Assembly: GCF_009176305.1 (NCBI RefSeq)
Contig: NZ_BLAJ01000003.1
Span: 186,001 to 250,000 of the forward strand
Length of the DNA: 64,000 nucleotides
Direction of reading: 5' to 3'
Source: Martinezella dioscoreae
GTDB taxonomy: Bacteria; Pseudomonadota; Alphaproteobacteria; Rhizobiales; Rhizobiaceae
The notes beneath the pieces are model-generated. The model ran no database searches, was not told where the DNA came from, and worked only from the letters and a program-made list of their open reading frames with translations. The number at the start of each line of letters is the position of its first letter. Positions within the stretch are counted from its first letter, which is position 1. The translations under genes were made by a program, and so were the position numbers. Below, piece by piece: positions 43,025 to 51,977 of this stretch.

Positions 43025-43624
43025 CTATAACGGCAGGCGTAGTTCGCCCTTTGATATGCGGCGTATGAGATCAGTGAAAAGGTTGCATTCCGCAGCCATG
43101 ACCCGTAGTTCCAGCGAAACTACGCTATCGTCGGGATGGATTTGAACAATCGTTGTGGCCACAGTTCTTCCGTGATCGTACTCTCCGTCTACGAGGTGGA
43201 TCGTTGCACCTGTTTCTGTCTCCCGATTGTCGAGCACGGCTTGGTGGACTCTTCGCCCATACATTCCCAATCCGCCGTATTTGGGCAGCAGCCCCGGATG
43301 AACATTCAATATTCGCCCCTCAAAAGCGGCTAGCGTAAGCGGGCCAAGTCTCTTGAGATAGCCAGATAAGACAACGAGTTCAGCACCATAGGCGATTAGC
43401 GTGTCGCGAAGCTGTTTGTCCGCATCAGCTTCCCTATCCTTCGTCGGAATATGGCACGAGGGAATGCCGTTAGCCTCAGCATAGGCGAGCGCTGGGGACG
43501 AAGCCCTATTGCTAACCAGTACGACAGCGGTGGCGTTCATTGTGTTCGCTCGAATGGCCTCGTTGATCGTCCGAAATGAGGTTCCATTGTTGGATGCAAG
43601 AAACGCTATTGCGAGCTTATCCAT
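43025..43624 (-). CDS. PurN-like formyltransferase
   Basis: 199 residues. The catalytic triad of glycinamide ribonucleotide transformylase is present: Asn 107 and His 109 in ILNVHPGLLPKYGG, and Asp 146 in ATIHLVDGEYDHG. The N-terminal phosphate loop (FLASNNGTSFRTI) deviates from the usual GSNLQ form, and purM is not adjacent as it is for true purN in rhizobia. It may be a second PurN or a formyltransferase for another acceptor. The base composition is more AT-rich than the neighbouring genes, which suggests acquisition. Confidence 0.8.
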   Translation of the reverse strand: MDKLAIAFLASNNGTSFRTINEAIRANTMNATAVVLVSNRASSPALAYAEANGIPSCHIPTKDREADADKQLRDTLIAYGAELVVLSGYLKRLGPLTLAAFEGRILNVHPGLLPKYGGLGMYGRRVHQAVLDNRETETGATIHLVDGEYDHGRTVATTIVQIHPDDSVVSLELRVMAAECNLFTDLIRRISKGELRLPL

Positions 43625-43803
43625 CAGGGGCCTCGTTAATCGATGCTCTCGCGATGACCGAGACTCCCTTTAATGGCAACTGACGATGATTTTCAATGAG
43701 TGTCACGGCGCAATCCGAAAGCCACGTCTTTCCGCCCTTGCAACCACCCGCCAAGCGCCTATTCTGCCGCACCCAGCAACCGAATTCAGGAAACAAAGCC
43801 AGC

Positions 43804-44916
43804 ATGTCCGCCTTCTCGCGCTTCACGCCGCTGATCAGCGCCCTTCCCTCCACGGTTCCTTTCGTCGGCCCCGAGGCGCTGGAGCGTCAGCGCGGGCTGA
43901 CGGTCAAAGCCCGTATCGGCGCCAATGAGAACGGCTTCGGGCCGGCGCCCTCCGTCATTGCGGCCATGCGCGAAAACGCCGGCGATATCTGGATGTATAA
44001 CGATCCGGAAAATTTCGAGCTGAAGCAGGCGCTGGCGGCCCATCTCGGCGTCCAGCCGGCCAATATCGCTGTCGGCGAAGGCATCGACAGTCTGCTCGGC
44101 CTGATCGCGCGCATGGTCATCGAGCCCGGTACACCCGTCGTCACCTCGCTCGGGGGCTATCCCACCTTCAATTTCCACGTCGCGGGGTTCGGCGGCCGCC
44201 TCGTCACCGTGCCCTATGTCGATGATCGCGAAGACCTCGATGGGCTGTTCGAAGCAGTGAAGCGCGAAAACGCGCCGCTCGTCTATTTCGCCAATCCCGA
44301 CAATCCGATGGGCAGTTGGTGGGATGCCGACAAGATCGTTGCCTTTGCCCGTGAATTGCCTGACAATTGCCTGCTGATCCTCGACGAAGCCTATAGCGAA
44401 ACCGGGCCTGCCAGCTCGCTCCCGGCTATCTCAACTCTGATTGATCTGCCGAATGTCTTGCGCACCCGCACCTTTTCCAAGGCCTATGGGCTTGCCGGTG
44501 CCCGCGTCGGCTATGTCATCGGCGCGCCCGAGACGGTGCTGACCTTCGACAAGATCCGCAACCATTTCGGCATGAACAGGCTTGCGACCGTGGCCGCGCT
44601 CGCCGCACTGAAGGATCAGACCTATCTTGCCGAAGTGGTCGGCAAGATCCGAGCCGCACGCGAAGAGATCGGTACGATCGCCCGCGACAATGGCTTGCTG
44701 CCGCTCGCCTCAGCCACCAACTTCGTCGCTATCGATTGCGGCCGCGACGGCACCTATGCCCGCGCGATCGTCGACGGGCTGATCCAGCACGGCGTCTTCA
44801 TCCGCATGCCGGGTGTCGCGCCCCTCAACCGCTGCATCCGCGTCAGCGTCGGCCCGAAGCAGGATCTCGATCTCCTGGCCGAGGCGTTGCCGAAGGTCCT
44901 GAAGGCGATCGGTTAA
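43804..44916 (+). CDS. PLP-dependent aminotransferase, HisC-like (class I/II)
   Basis: 370 residues from ATG 43804; the earlier frame start at 43696 is unsupported. Fold type I motifs: ANENGFGPAPSVIAAM, FANPDNPMGSWW, LILDEAYSE and the PLP-lysine motif RTFSKAYGLAGARVGY. The sequence is closest in style to histidinol-phosphate aminotransferases, but no his genes are nearby, so it could use another amino donor or acceptor. Monocistronic, with a terminator 14 bases downstream. Confidence 0.88.
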   Translation: MSAFSRFTPLISALPSTVPFVGPEALERQRGLTVKARIGANENGFGPAPSVIAAMRENAGDIWMYNDPENFELKQALAAHLGVQPANIAVGEGIDSLLGLIARMVIEPGTPVVTSLGGYPTFNFHVAGFGGRLVTVPYVDDREDLDGLFEAVKRENAPLVYFANPDNPMGSWWDADKIVAFARELPDNCLLILDEAYSETGPASSLPAISTLIDLPNVLRTRTFSKAYGLAGARVGYVIGAPETVLTFDKIRNHFGMNRLATVAALAALKDQTYLAEVVGKIRAAREEIGTIARDNGLLPLASATNFVAIDCGRDGTYARAIVDGLIQHGVFIRMPGVAPLNRCIRVSVGPKQDLDLLAEALPKVLKAIG

Positions 44917-44929
44917 GCTCAAAACGACG

Positions 44930-44968
44930 AAACCGCGCCTGCCTTGTCCCGGCCGGTCGCGGTTTTCA
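44930..44968 (+). terminator. Probable terminator after the HisC-like gene
   Basis: AAACCGCG at 44930-44937 pairs with CGCGGTTT at 44958-44965, followed by TCATCATTT. The loop is about 20 bases and can fold further (CCGGCCGG). The T run is modest. Confidence 0.5.
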
Positions 44969-45046
44969 TCATTTCGGCTGGCGTCTCCGTCAGCCGCCGA
45001 CATCCCCTCTTGAGAGGTCAGGAAGTCTTACTGCATGCGGCACGCC

Positions 45047-45310
45047 TCAGTGTGTCGTCATCCATTCGCGGGCGGCGCGCAGCGCGGCTGCGAGCTGCAT
45101 CTTGGTCAAGGTCGCGGCAACGTCGGCGCGAAGCTCGGCGGCACGCTCGCTGCCACGGATGGCGGCGATATTCAACCATTTGTGGGCGGCAACGAGGTCT
45201 GCATTGCAGCCCCTGCCGGTCGCGTAGTTCACGCCCAGTTCGCAAAGGGCATCGGCGCTGTTACCACCCATCATGGCATTTCCAGACATCGGCGTTTCGA
45301 AGCGTGCCAT
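45047..45310 (-). CDS. Sel1-repeat small protein
   Basis: 87 residues from ATG 45310 with AGGGA 8 bases upstream; upstream in-frame residues are basic and unlikely to be coding. The core ALCELGVNYATGRGCNADLVAAHKWLNIAAIRG is one Sel1-type TPR unit, followed by a helix ending in REWMTTH. Rhizobia have a conserved small protein of this type; its partner is unknown. It has no signal peptide. Confidence 0.8.
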   Translation of the reverse strand: MARFETPMSGNAMMGGNSADALCELGVNYATGRGCNADLVAAHKWLNIAAIRGSERAAELRADVAATLTKMQLAAALRAAREWMTTH

Positions 45311-45772
45311 TGCTATTATCCCTGTTTGACTTCTGTTCGTATCTGCCCTGTTTTCCGTCCGAACCTTGCCGTCGTTCGCGGCTTTCCGGTTCTTCCGGCC
45401 GGCGGGTTTGCCCCGCTCGTTTGATGGCTTCACTATCGCAGACGGCTTTCAAAAAACGCCTAAAATGCATGATTAATTCGATGCAAACAAAGTGCAAATG
45501 CTTGGTAAACTTGGGATTTTGTTAAACATCGCTTCCCTTGCAAATTAAGGATTTTCGCGTGAGTTTAACCTTTCGTTAGGATTTTGATTTAAACCCTTCG
45601 TTCACCACAAAAAGAGCGCAGTTGAATTCGATGTCGTGTTTCGACGACGCGTGGATACCCGGCAAAACGGAGATTTGAGCTCCGAAAGCCATATTTACCT
45701 TTACGTTCGCGTTAGATAATCTCGCCACGTTTCCGGCCATGGAGCCGGATGGCGCCCGGGAGGAATAAGAAC
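45311..45772. promoter_or_regulatory. AT-rich divergent promoter region with a CtrA-like box
   Basis: No gene is seen in 462 bases. TTAA-N7-TTAG at 45565-45579 differs by one base from the CtrA consensus TTAA-N7-TTAA used in alphaproteobacteria. The region serves the Sel1 gene (minus) and the DUF2147 gene (plus). The CtrA assignment is tentative. Confidence 0.3.
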
Positions 45773-46111
45773 ATGATCCGTGCCACCATTCTTGCTGCCG
45801 CGATGCTGTTGAGCGCGAGCGCGGCCTTTGCCGAAGAGCCGATCGTCGGCAACTGGAAGACCGTCGCTGGCGATACCGCCGCCATCGCGCCCTGCGGCGA
45901 CAGCTACTGCGTGACGCTGAAGACCGGCAAATATGCCGGCAAACAGATCGGCAAGATGCAGGGCAAGGGCAACAGCTATACGGGCGAACTGACCGACCCC
46001 TCCGAAGACAAGACCTATAGCGGCTCCGGCACGGTCAACGGCAACAAGATCAAGATGCAAGGCTGCGTGCTGAAAGTATTCTGCAAGTCGCAGACCTGGA
46101 CAAAGCTTTAA
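45773..46111 (+). CDS. Exported DUF2147 protein
   Basis: 112 residues from ATG 45773 with GGGAGGA upstream. Residues 1-21 are a signal peptide ending in AFA. The mature part has the DUF2147 pattern: VGNWKTVAGD, CGDSYCVTLKTGKYAG, LTDPSEDKTYSGSGTV and a C-terminal GCVLKVFCKSQTW with paired cysteines that probably form disulfides. It is periplasmic and the function is unknown. Confidence 0.88.
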   Translation: MIRATILAAAMLLSASAAFAEEPIVGNWKTVAGDTAAIAPCGDSYCVTLKTGKYAGKQIGKMQGKGNSYTGELTDPSEDKTYSGSGTVNGNKIKMQGCVLKVFCKSQTWTKL

Positions 46112-46313
46112 GACGGCTCCTGCTTATTTCAGAAAGCGCCGTTGCGCCCGCCCGCCCCGGTTGGCAGGCGGCTTTTATTTGCCTGCGGAAGATTCATTCG
46201 ACCATTCGAATCCGGTAATATTTATGAACGCTGGATGAACCGGTATCTCAGCACCTGTTCAGCATGACCATGGCAAAACGGTGTCCAGTATAGGGCACGG
46301 GTAGGCCAAGGAC

Positions 46314-46490
46314 ATGGACTCGATCATCATCGCGCGGCGCTTCGTTGTTATCATGCTGTTTGCCGCCATCTTTGCATTCAGCTTCTCGGTTGCGGTCGAG
46401 CATGGCGGCCGCAGCGGTGCGCAGTCGCATTTTGGGGCAAGCTTCACCTGCGTGCAAACCGGCACTCCTTACTGCACGACGGTGCAATAA
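46314..46490 (+). CDS. 58-residue secreted or membrane-anchored small protein
   Basis: ATG 46314 has an AAGGA just upstream. The product starts MDSIIIARRFVVIMLFAAIF, with a hydrophobic segment to about residue 27 ending near SVAVEH that could be a signal peptide or anchor. A short tail with two cysteines follows (FTCVQTGTPYCTTVQ). The pattern C-x-T-G-x-P-Y-C looks like a small disulfide loop. A GCCTGCGCG/CGCGCAGGC hairpin (46495-46519) follows the stop. Not recognised. Confidence 0.5.
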   Translation: MDSIIIARRFVVIMLFAAIFAFSFSVAVEHGGRSGAQSHFGASFTCVQTGTPYCTTVQ

Positions 46491-46609
46491 AGAACGCCTG
46501 CGCGCGATCCTCGCGCAGGCCCTTGGCCGGCTCTAAAAATAGCTGCGAGAATCCGAGCCGCCTGTTGCAAGGTCGTTTGCTTGTAACCAACGACACTCTA
46601 TAATGGCGC

Positions 46610-48112
46610 ATGAGCAACAGAATCTCTCCCTTTTCACCCCTCGACATCTCCTCTCCCAGCCCGTTCCAGCCGCGGACCTTCGATGATCCGGGCAAGGCCG
46701 TGGAAGCGCTGACGGAGCTTTACGATCGCAACACCGCGTTCCTGATCCACAATTTCACCAAGCTTGCCAAGGGCGCGCCGATCACCGCGCGCTATCGCGC
46801 TTTCTATCCGCAGGTCAGCATCGAAACGACGAGCTTCGGCCATGTCGACTCGCGTCTCTCCTACGGCCACGTGACGGCGCCCGGCGTCTATACGACGACG
46901 ATCACCCGCCCGCAGCTCTTCAAGCATTATCTCAAGGAACAGCTGACGCTGCTGATGCGCAGCCACAATGTTCCGGTCGTTGTATCGGAATCGACGACGC
47001 CCATCCCGATTCATTTCGCCTTCGGTGAAGGCGCTCATGTGGAAGCAACCGCGAGCATTTTCGAAGACATTCCGCTACGCGATCTCTTCGATACGCCGGA
47101 CCTGAGCACCACGGACGATGAAATCGCCAACGGCGAATATATCCCGCCGCCGGGAGAGCCCTCGCCGCTTGCGCCATTTACCGCGCAGCGCATCGACTAT
47201 TCGCTGGCTCGCCTCGTTCACTACACTGCGACGAGTGCGGCGCATTTCCAGAATTTCGTGCTGTTCACGAACTACCAGTTCTATATCGACGAATTCTGCA
47301 AATGGGCGCGGGAGCTTATGGCAAGCGGCGGCGACGGCTATACCGAGTTCGTCGAACCGGGCAACATCATCACCAAGGCTGGCTCCAGCCAGCCGGAAGG
47401 CGATGTGACCGCGCCGCGGCTGCCGCAGATGCCGGCCTACCATCTGAAGAAGAAGGGCCATGCCGGGATCACCATGATCAATATCGGCGTCGGTCCTTCC
47501 AACGCCAAGACGATCACCGACCACGTGGCCGTCCTGCGCCCGCATGCCTGGCTGATGCTCGGCCATTGCGCCGGCCTGCGCAACAGCCAGCGGCTCGGCG
47601 ACTACGTGCTCGCCCATGCCTATATGCGCGAGGACCACGTTCTCGATGACGACCTGCCGGTCTGGGTGCCGATCCCGGCTCTCGCCGAAGTGCAGGTGGC
47701 GCTGGAAGCAGCCGTTGCCGAAATCACCGGCTATGAAGGCTTCGAGCTGAAGCGGATCATGCGCACGGGCACGGTCGGCACCATCGACAACCGCAACTGG
47801 GAGCTGCGCGATCAGGCAGGCCCGGTGAAGCGGCTGTCGCAGGCCCGCGCAGTCGCGCTCGATATGGAATCGGCGACGATCGCCGCCAACGGTTTCCGCT
47901 TCCGCGTTCCCTACGGCACGCTGCTCTGCGTTTCCGACAAGCCGTTGCATGGCGAATTGAAGCTGCCGGGCATGGCAACCGCCTTCTACCGCACGCAGGT
48001 CAATCAGCATTTGCAGATCGGCATCCGCGCCATCCAGAAGCTGGCCGCCATGCCGCCGGAGGCGCTGCATTCACGCAAGCTGCGCAGCTTCTTCGAAACG
48101 GCGTTCCAATAA
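46610..48112 (+). CDS. amn: AMP nucleosidase
   Basis: A 500-residue enzyme that hydrolyses AMP to adenine and ribose 5-phosphate. The N-terminal AMP nucleosidase-specific domain (about 1-190) contains YPQVSIETTSFGHVDSRLSY and GVYTTTITRPQLFKHYL. The C-terminal nucleoside-phosphorylase-like domain has MINIGVGPSNAKTITDHVAV, LMLGHCAGLRNSQRLGDYVL and the purine/ribose-binding VALDMESATIAANG. The length matches the family (about 480-500). Single gene. Confidence 0.97.
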   Translation: MSNRISPFSPLDISSPSPFQPRTFDDPGKAVEALTELYDRNTAFLIHNFTKLAKGAPITARYRAFYPQVSIETTSFGHVDSRLSYGHVTAPGVYTTTITRPQLFKHYLKEQLTLLMRSHNVPVVVSESTTPIPIHFAFGEGAHVEATASIFEDIPLRDLFDTPDLSTTDDEIANGEYIPPPGEPSPLAPFTAQRIDYSLARLVHYTATSAAHFQNFVLFTNYQFYIDEFCKWARELMASGGDGYTEFVEPGNIITKAGSSQPEGDVTAPRLPQMPAYHLKKKGHAGITMINIGVGPSNAKTITDHVAVLRPHAWLMLGHCAGLRNSQRLGDYVLAHAYMREDHVLDDDLPVWVPIPALAEVQVALEAAVAEITGYEGFELKRIMRTGTVGTIDNRNWELRDQAGPVKRLSQARAVALDMESATIAANGFRFRVPYGTLLCVSDKPLHGELKLPGMATAFYRTQVNQHLQIGIRAIQKLAAMPPEALHSRKLRSFFETAFQ

Positions 48113-48129
48113 GCAATAGGGTTTCCCTC

Positions 48130-48360
48130 CTATCGCCCATCCGCGGGCAACGAATATACATTGGCAGCGGCCGCGACTTGCGGCCGTTCGTCGTTCGGGT
48201 GTGCACCCCAGCTCAGGCACAGGATCACCAGGGCAAAGCCCGCTAAGCCGATCCAGGTGCGGAACACGACCCTGCCGACATCGGCTGCGTCGAGCAGCTC
48301 CTCTTCCGACAGCGTCTTCTTCTGCCAGTAATGCACGATTGCGGCTTCCAGACTGTACAT
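48130..48360 (-). CDS. Small single-membrane-span protein
   Basis: 76 residues with AAGGAG 8 bases before the ATG. An N-terminal amphipathic region (SLEAAIVHYWQKKTLSEEEL) precedes one transmembrane helix (about 33-50, WIGLAGFALVILCLSW). The tail is probably periplasmic or cytoplasmic. No family is recognised. It is divergent from the DGPF operon and convergent with amn. Confidence 0.7.
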   Translation of the reverse strand: MYSLEAAIVHYWQKKTLSEEELLDAADVGRVVFRTWIGLAGFALVILCLSWGAHPNDERPQVAAAANVYSLPADGR

Positions 48361-48516
48361 TTCCGTCTCTCCTTATGGTGTTGACGGAACTGGTCGACCG
48401 GGTTCGGGCTTTTTCGACAACCTCAAAAAATTTTGTCATGCTGTGGAAGAGGATGTCGATTTGCTTGGCAGCCGCTCGTCTATGGCTGTCAGCAAATTGA
48501 GAGAGGAGACGCTGCG

Positions 48517-48876
48517 ATGAAATATCTCTGCCAGGTCTGGTTCGATGGCACGAGGCTCGACCTCATGACCAAGGAGGAAAAGCAAAAGCTCGATGCCGAT
48601 TCGCTCGGCTATGATCGCGATCTGATGGCGAGCGGCAATATGATCCAGGCTGAAGCGCTACAGTCGCCAAAGTCTGCGGTAACGGTGCGGGTCCGCAATG
48701 GGGAGACGGCGGTGACGGACGGCCCTTTCATCGAAACCAAGGAGCATCTTGGCGGCTTCATCCTGATTGAGGCGAAGGATCTGAACGATGCGATCCGGAT
48801 TGCGGCGGGCATTCCGCTCGCCAAGCTGGGCGCGATCGAGGTGCGGCCGATCCATAACTTCGGCCCGGATGCTTGA
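48517..48876 (+). CDS. YciI-like DGPF-domain protein (first of three)
   Basis: 119 residues from ATG 48517 with GAGAGGAG upstream. It contains the family motif TDGPFIETKEHLGGFILIEA near residue 66-85. These ferredoxin-like-fold proteins are standing partners of ECF42-type sigma factors and are usually encoded just before them. The role is unknown, possibly enzymatic or regulatory. It ends 10 bases before the second copy. Confidence 0.92.
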   Translation: MKYLCQVWFDGTRLDLMTKEEKQKLDADSLGYDRDLMASGNMIQAEALQSPKSAVTVRVRNGETAVTDGPFIETKEHLGGFILIEAKDLNDAIRIAAGIPLAKLGAIEVRPIHNFGPDA

Positions 48877-48886
48877 GGAGGTTCAG

Positions 48887-49249
48887 ATGAAATTTCTTTG
48901 CCAGGTATGGTTCGAGAGCGCGGAAATCGCCAAGCTTTCCGAGGAGGAAGGGCGCAAGCTGACCCAGGATTCGGTCGATAGCGACAACCGGCTGCGCGAG
49001 AGCGGGCACCTCATCGTCGCAAATGCACTGCGCGAACCGGAAACTGCGAAAACCGTTCGCGTGCGCAGGGGCGAAACCGCCGTGACGGACGGCCCTTTCA
49101 CTGAAATGAAAGAACATCTCGGCGGCTTCGTTCTGATCGAGGCCCGGGACATGGAGGAAGCGACGGCGATCGCCGCCACCTTCCCGGTTGCGCGCTACGG
49201 CATGATCGAGGTTCGCGCCGCCTTCGACATCCGCTTTCCGAACGAATAG
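48887..49249 (+). CDS. YciI-like DGPF-domain protein (second of three)
   Basis: 120 residues from ATG 48887 with GAGGAGG upstream. The motif is TDGPFTEMKEHLGGFVLIEA. It shares the opening K-x-LCQVWF with the first copy, so the two probably arose by tandem duplication. An operon member; the spacing to the third gene is 17 bases. Confidence 0.92.
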   Translation: MKFLCQVWFESAEIAKLSEEEGRKLTQDSVDSDNRLRESGHLIVANALREPETAKTVRVRRGETAVTDGPFTEMKEHLGGFVLIEARDMEEATAIAATFPVARYGMIEVRAAFDIRFPNE

Positions 49250-49266
49250 CAGCGAGAGGAGAAGAC

Positions 49267-49644
49267 ATGCGGTTTCTATGCCTGATCTACACGACGGTCG
49301 ATGTCGACGGACGATTGACGCCAAACGAGATGAACCATCTGATCGCCGAGCACTTCATCTTTGATGAGGGCTTGCGGCGGGACGGCACCATGATCGTTTC
49401 CGATGCGCTGGCGCTTCGAGACAAATCGATCGTCATCCGTCCGGACGGTGACACATTTTCGGTAACGGACGGGCCGTTCGCGGAGACGAAGGAGCATCTG
49501 GCCGGCTTCTACCTCATCGAAGCTCCCGATCTTGAGGAAGCAGTCGGGATCGCCAAGCGCATTCCCTCGGCGCGTTACGGCGCCGTCGAAATCCGCCCTG
49601 TGCGCATCTTGACCCTGCGGGGGGACTTGGCGGAGACATCCTGA
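49267..49644 (+). CDS. YciI-like DGPF-domain protein (third of three)
   Basis: 125 residues with GAGAGGAG upstream. The motif is TDGPFAETKEHLAGFYLIEA. More diverged from the first two (opening MRFLCLIYTTVDVDGRL), it lies 5 bases before the sigma-factor start and is the copy in the usual ECF42-partner position. Confidence 0.92.
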   Translation: MRFLCLIYTTVDVDGRLTPNEMNHLIAEHFIFDEGLRRDGTMIVSDALALRDKSIVIRPDGDTFSVTDGPFAETKEHLAGFYLIEAPDLEEAVGIAKRIPSARYGAVEIRPVRILTLRGDLAETS

Positions 49645-49649
49645 CATCC

Positions 49650-50900
49650 ATGTCGCTGAACCGAACCATCGAAAGCATCTACCGCAGCCACTCGCGCCGC
49701 GTGCTGGCAACGCTGATCCGTCTGCTCGGTGATTTCGACCGCGCCGAGGAAGCGCTCCACGATGCTTTCGCGGCGGCGGCGCAGCAGTGGACTGACGAGA
49801 CGATCCCGGCCAATCCCTATGCTTGGCTCGTTTCCGCCGGACGCTTTCGCGCCATCGACCATATCAGGCGGCGGGCGCGTTTTGACACCGCCCGCTCCGA
49901 TATTGCCGAGAGCCTTTATCCGGAGGGAGAGGCGATGGAGATCGCCGAACATGAAGAGATCGAGGACGACATGCTGCGGCTGATCTTCACCTGCTGCCAC
50001 CCGCTTATTCCTGCCGAGGCGCGGATGGCGATGGCGTTGCGGGAGGTATGCGGGCTGACCACGGAAGAGATCGCCCATGCCTTTCTGATTCCGGCCCCGA
50101 CAGTCGCCCAGCGCATCGTCCGCGCCAAGAACCGCATACGCACCGCCAACATTCCCTACGAGGTGCCTGATAAGACCGAACTGCCGGAGCGGCTGGCGCA
50201 GGTGCTGCATGTCATCTACCTCGTTTTCAACGAGGGCTACTCGGCCTCCTCCGGCTCTGCGATCGTGCGCGCCGATCTGGCCGCGGAGGCCATACGGCTC
50301 GGCAGGCTTTTGCTGCAGCTATTGCCGGATTCGGAAGTCGAGGGGCTACTGGCAATCATGCTGCTGCAGGATTCGCGGCGGCATGCGCGTACCGATACCT
50401 CCGGCGATCTCGTTCTGCTCGTCGATCAGGATCGTGCGCTGTGGGATCATGGCCAGATACGCGAGGGCCTGCAGCTGTCGGCGCGGGCCATGTCAGCGGA
50501 GAGCGTCGGCAGCTATGCCCTGCAGGCCGCGATCGCGGCGGAACATGCACGCGCCGTAACCGCCGACGACACCGACTGGCGGCAGTTGGTGACGCTTTAC
50601 GACCTGCTGCTGATCGCAAGCCCATCCCCTGTGATCGAGCTCAATCGGGCGGTGGCCATCTCCATGCGCGACGGGCCTGCGACGGCATTGTCCATCGTCG
50701 ACGGGCTGTTGCGGGAGGAGCGTATGGCACGGTATCATCTCACCCATGCGGCGAAGGCGGATTTCCTGCGCCAGCTTGGCCGGACGGACGAGGCGCGGCA
50801 ATCCTACCAAACGGCGCTATCGCTCTGTCAGCAGGCGCCGGAGCAGGCCTTCCTGCGCAGGCGATTGGCCGAGCTTGACGATAAGACGACCCGGCATTAA
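49650..50900 (+). CDS. ECF42-type RNA polymerase sigma factor with C-terminal TPR-like domain
   Basis: 416 residues. The sigma2 region (about 10-80) contains LATLIRLLGDFDRAEEALHD, and sigma4 (about 110-165) contains MALREVCGLTTEEIAHAFLI. The long C-terminal domain begins with VIYLVFNEGYSASSG (DUF6596) and continues as helical repeats, as in ECF42 sigma factors, which lack classical anti-sigma genes. Coupling with three DGPF genes fits the group exactly. The stress it answers is unknown. Confidence 0.94.
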   Translation: MSLNRTIESIYRSHSRRVLATLIRLLGDFDRAEEALHDAFAAAAQQWTDETIPANPYAWLVSAGRFRAIDHIRRRARFDTARSDIAESLYPEGEAMEIAEHEEIEDDMLRLIFTCCHPLIPAEARMAMALREVCGLTTEEIAHAFLIPAPTVAQRIVRAKNRIRTANIPYEVPDKTELPERLAQVLHVIYLVFNEGYSASSGSAIVRADLAAEAIRLGRLLLQLLPDSEVEGLLAIMLLQDSRRHARTDTSGDLVLLVDQDRALWDHGQIREGLQLSARAMSAESVGSYALQAAIAAEHARAVTADDTDWRQLVTLYDLLLIASPSPVIELNRAVAISMRDGPATALSIVDGLLREERMARYHLTHAAKADFLRQLGRTDEARQSYQTALSLCQQAPEQAFLRRRLAELDDKTTRH

Positions 50901-50916
50901 GGCGCGTCGCGATCTT

Positions 50917-51885
50917 TCAGGGCGCAGTTGCGCGCTTGCGTGAGACCAGCAATCCGATCGCGGTTCCTGTTAGCGCCGATACCACGATCAGAAGGTGAGC
51001 ATTGATGCTGGCCTGCGCGAGATTTTCGATTGCCTCTTTTGCACTCGAAGCACCAAAGGCCATGGCACCGGCGGTAATGCCGGCCGGATAGGTGCCCACG
51101 CCTCCGGGTGCATGCACGGGCAGGACTGAGGATAGTTCGCCGCCGAGTGCGCCACCGAAGCTTGCCGAAAGTGGCGTGACGTTCATGAGGCCGAGCGCCC
51201 AAGCGAGCACCACGACCTTGACGAGCCAGTTGACGATGGTCGTCAGCCAGGCGCGCGCAAAGGCGCTGGCATCAACCGGCAGACCGCGTTCCAGCTCATG
51301 CACAAGCCCTTGCGCCTTCTTCGGCAGGATGCGGGCGGCAAGGCGGATTAGCGGTCGCCGGGAAGCGAAACCCGCGACCGGCAGCAGCAGGAAAGCCGCC
51401 CATACGATCCAGGCCAGGACATGATAGGGCGAAGCAAGTGCAAGGCCGACGCCGGCTGCGGCCAGCAGCGCATGCAGGTCGAGCAGCCGCATGACGAACA
51501 GCGCCGAGGTGCCGCGGGCCAGCGGAATGCCGAATTCGGAGCGCATCAGCACCGGGAAGCTGGTTTCCCCCGTTCGGAACGGCATCATGATATTCAGCAG
51601 ATTATGAACCTGCGTCACGCGAAACAGCGCCGCAAAATGGCCCGAGGTTTCCTTCGGGAAATAATCGTAGATGCGCCATGTGCGCAGGAAATAGGTGCTT
51701 GTCAGAAGTGCTAGCGCCAGAAGGATCGGCAGCGCGCCGACCTTGCTCCATTGCGCAAGGATCGAGCTCCAGCCCCAAAACCATTCGATGAAGGCGGCGT
51801 AGGCAAGGACGACCGCGAGCGTCAAGAGCGTCATTCGGTTGCGAATAAACCAATTCTGTCGGCTGGCAACCGTCGGAGTCTTCAT
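50917..51885 (-). CDS. Flippase-like / lysylphosphatidylglycerol synthase TM-domain protein
   Basis: 322 residues from ATG 51885; upstream codons to 52026 run into the divergent gene. It is an integral membrane protein with about 8 helices and the family features FRTGETSFPVLMR near 105-117 and PVHAPGGVGTYPAGITAGAM near 270. Such proteins are related to the flippase part of MprF and to AglD-type proteins that work with dolichol/undecaprenyl-phosphate glycosyltransferases. It is divergent from a GT2 glycosyltransferase, suggesting a shared lipid-sugar pathway. Confidence 0.85.
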   Translation of the reverse strand: MKTPTVASRQNWFIRNRMTLLTLAVVLAYAAFIEWFWGWSSILAQWSKVGALPILLALALLTSTYFLRTWRIYDYFPKETSGHFAALFRVTQVHNLLNIMMPFRTGETSFPVLMRSEFGIPLARGTSALFVMRLLDLHALLAAAGVGLALASPYHVLAWIVWAAFLLLPVAGFASRRPLIRLAARILPKKAQGLVHELERGLPVDASAFARAWLTTIVNWLVKVVVLAWALGLMNVTPLSASFGGALGGELSSVLPVHAPGGVGTYPAGITAGAMAFGASSAKEAIENLAQASINAHLLIVVSALTGTAIGLLVSRKRATAP

Positions 51886-51977
51886 GTAGTTAGGGCACCC
51901 AAATGCGAGCGGAAGGCTGAACCGGACTTTTCGCTCGTTCCGTCCGGCAGGTACTGCCGGTCTTTTAGGAGAAAGAA

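Noticed and set aside
43617..43853. 78-codon minus-strand frame overlapping the formyltransferase and aminotransferase starts
   Set aside because: It has no ribosome site of note and overlaps the well-supported aminotransferase start on the other strand. Kept out as probable chance.
47075..48070. 331-codon minus-strand frame opposite amn
   Set aside because: A shadow frame; the AMP nucleosidase reading is certain.
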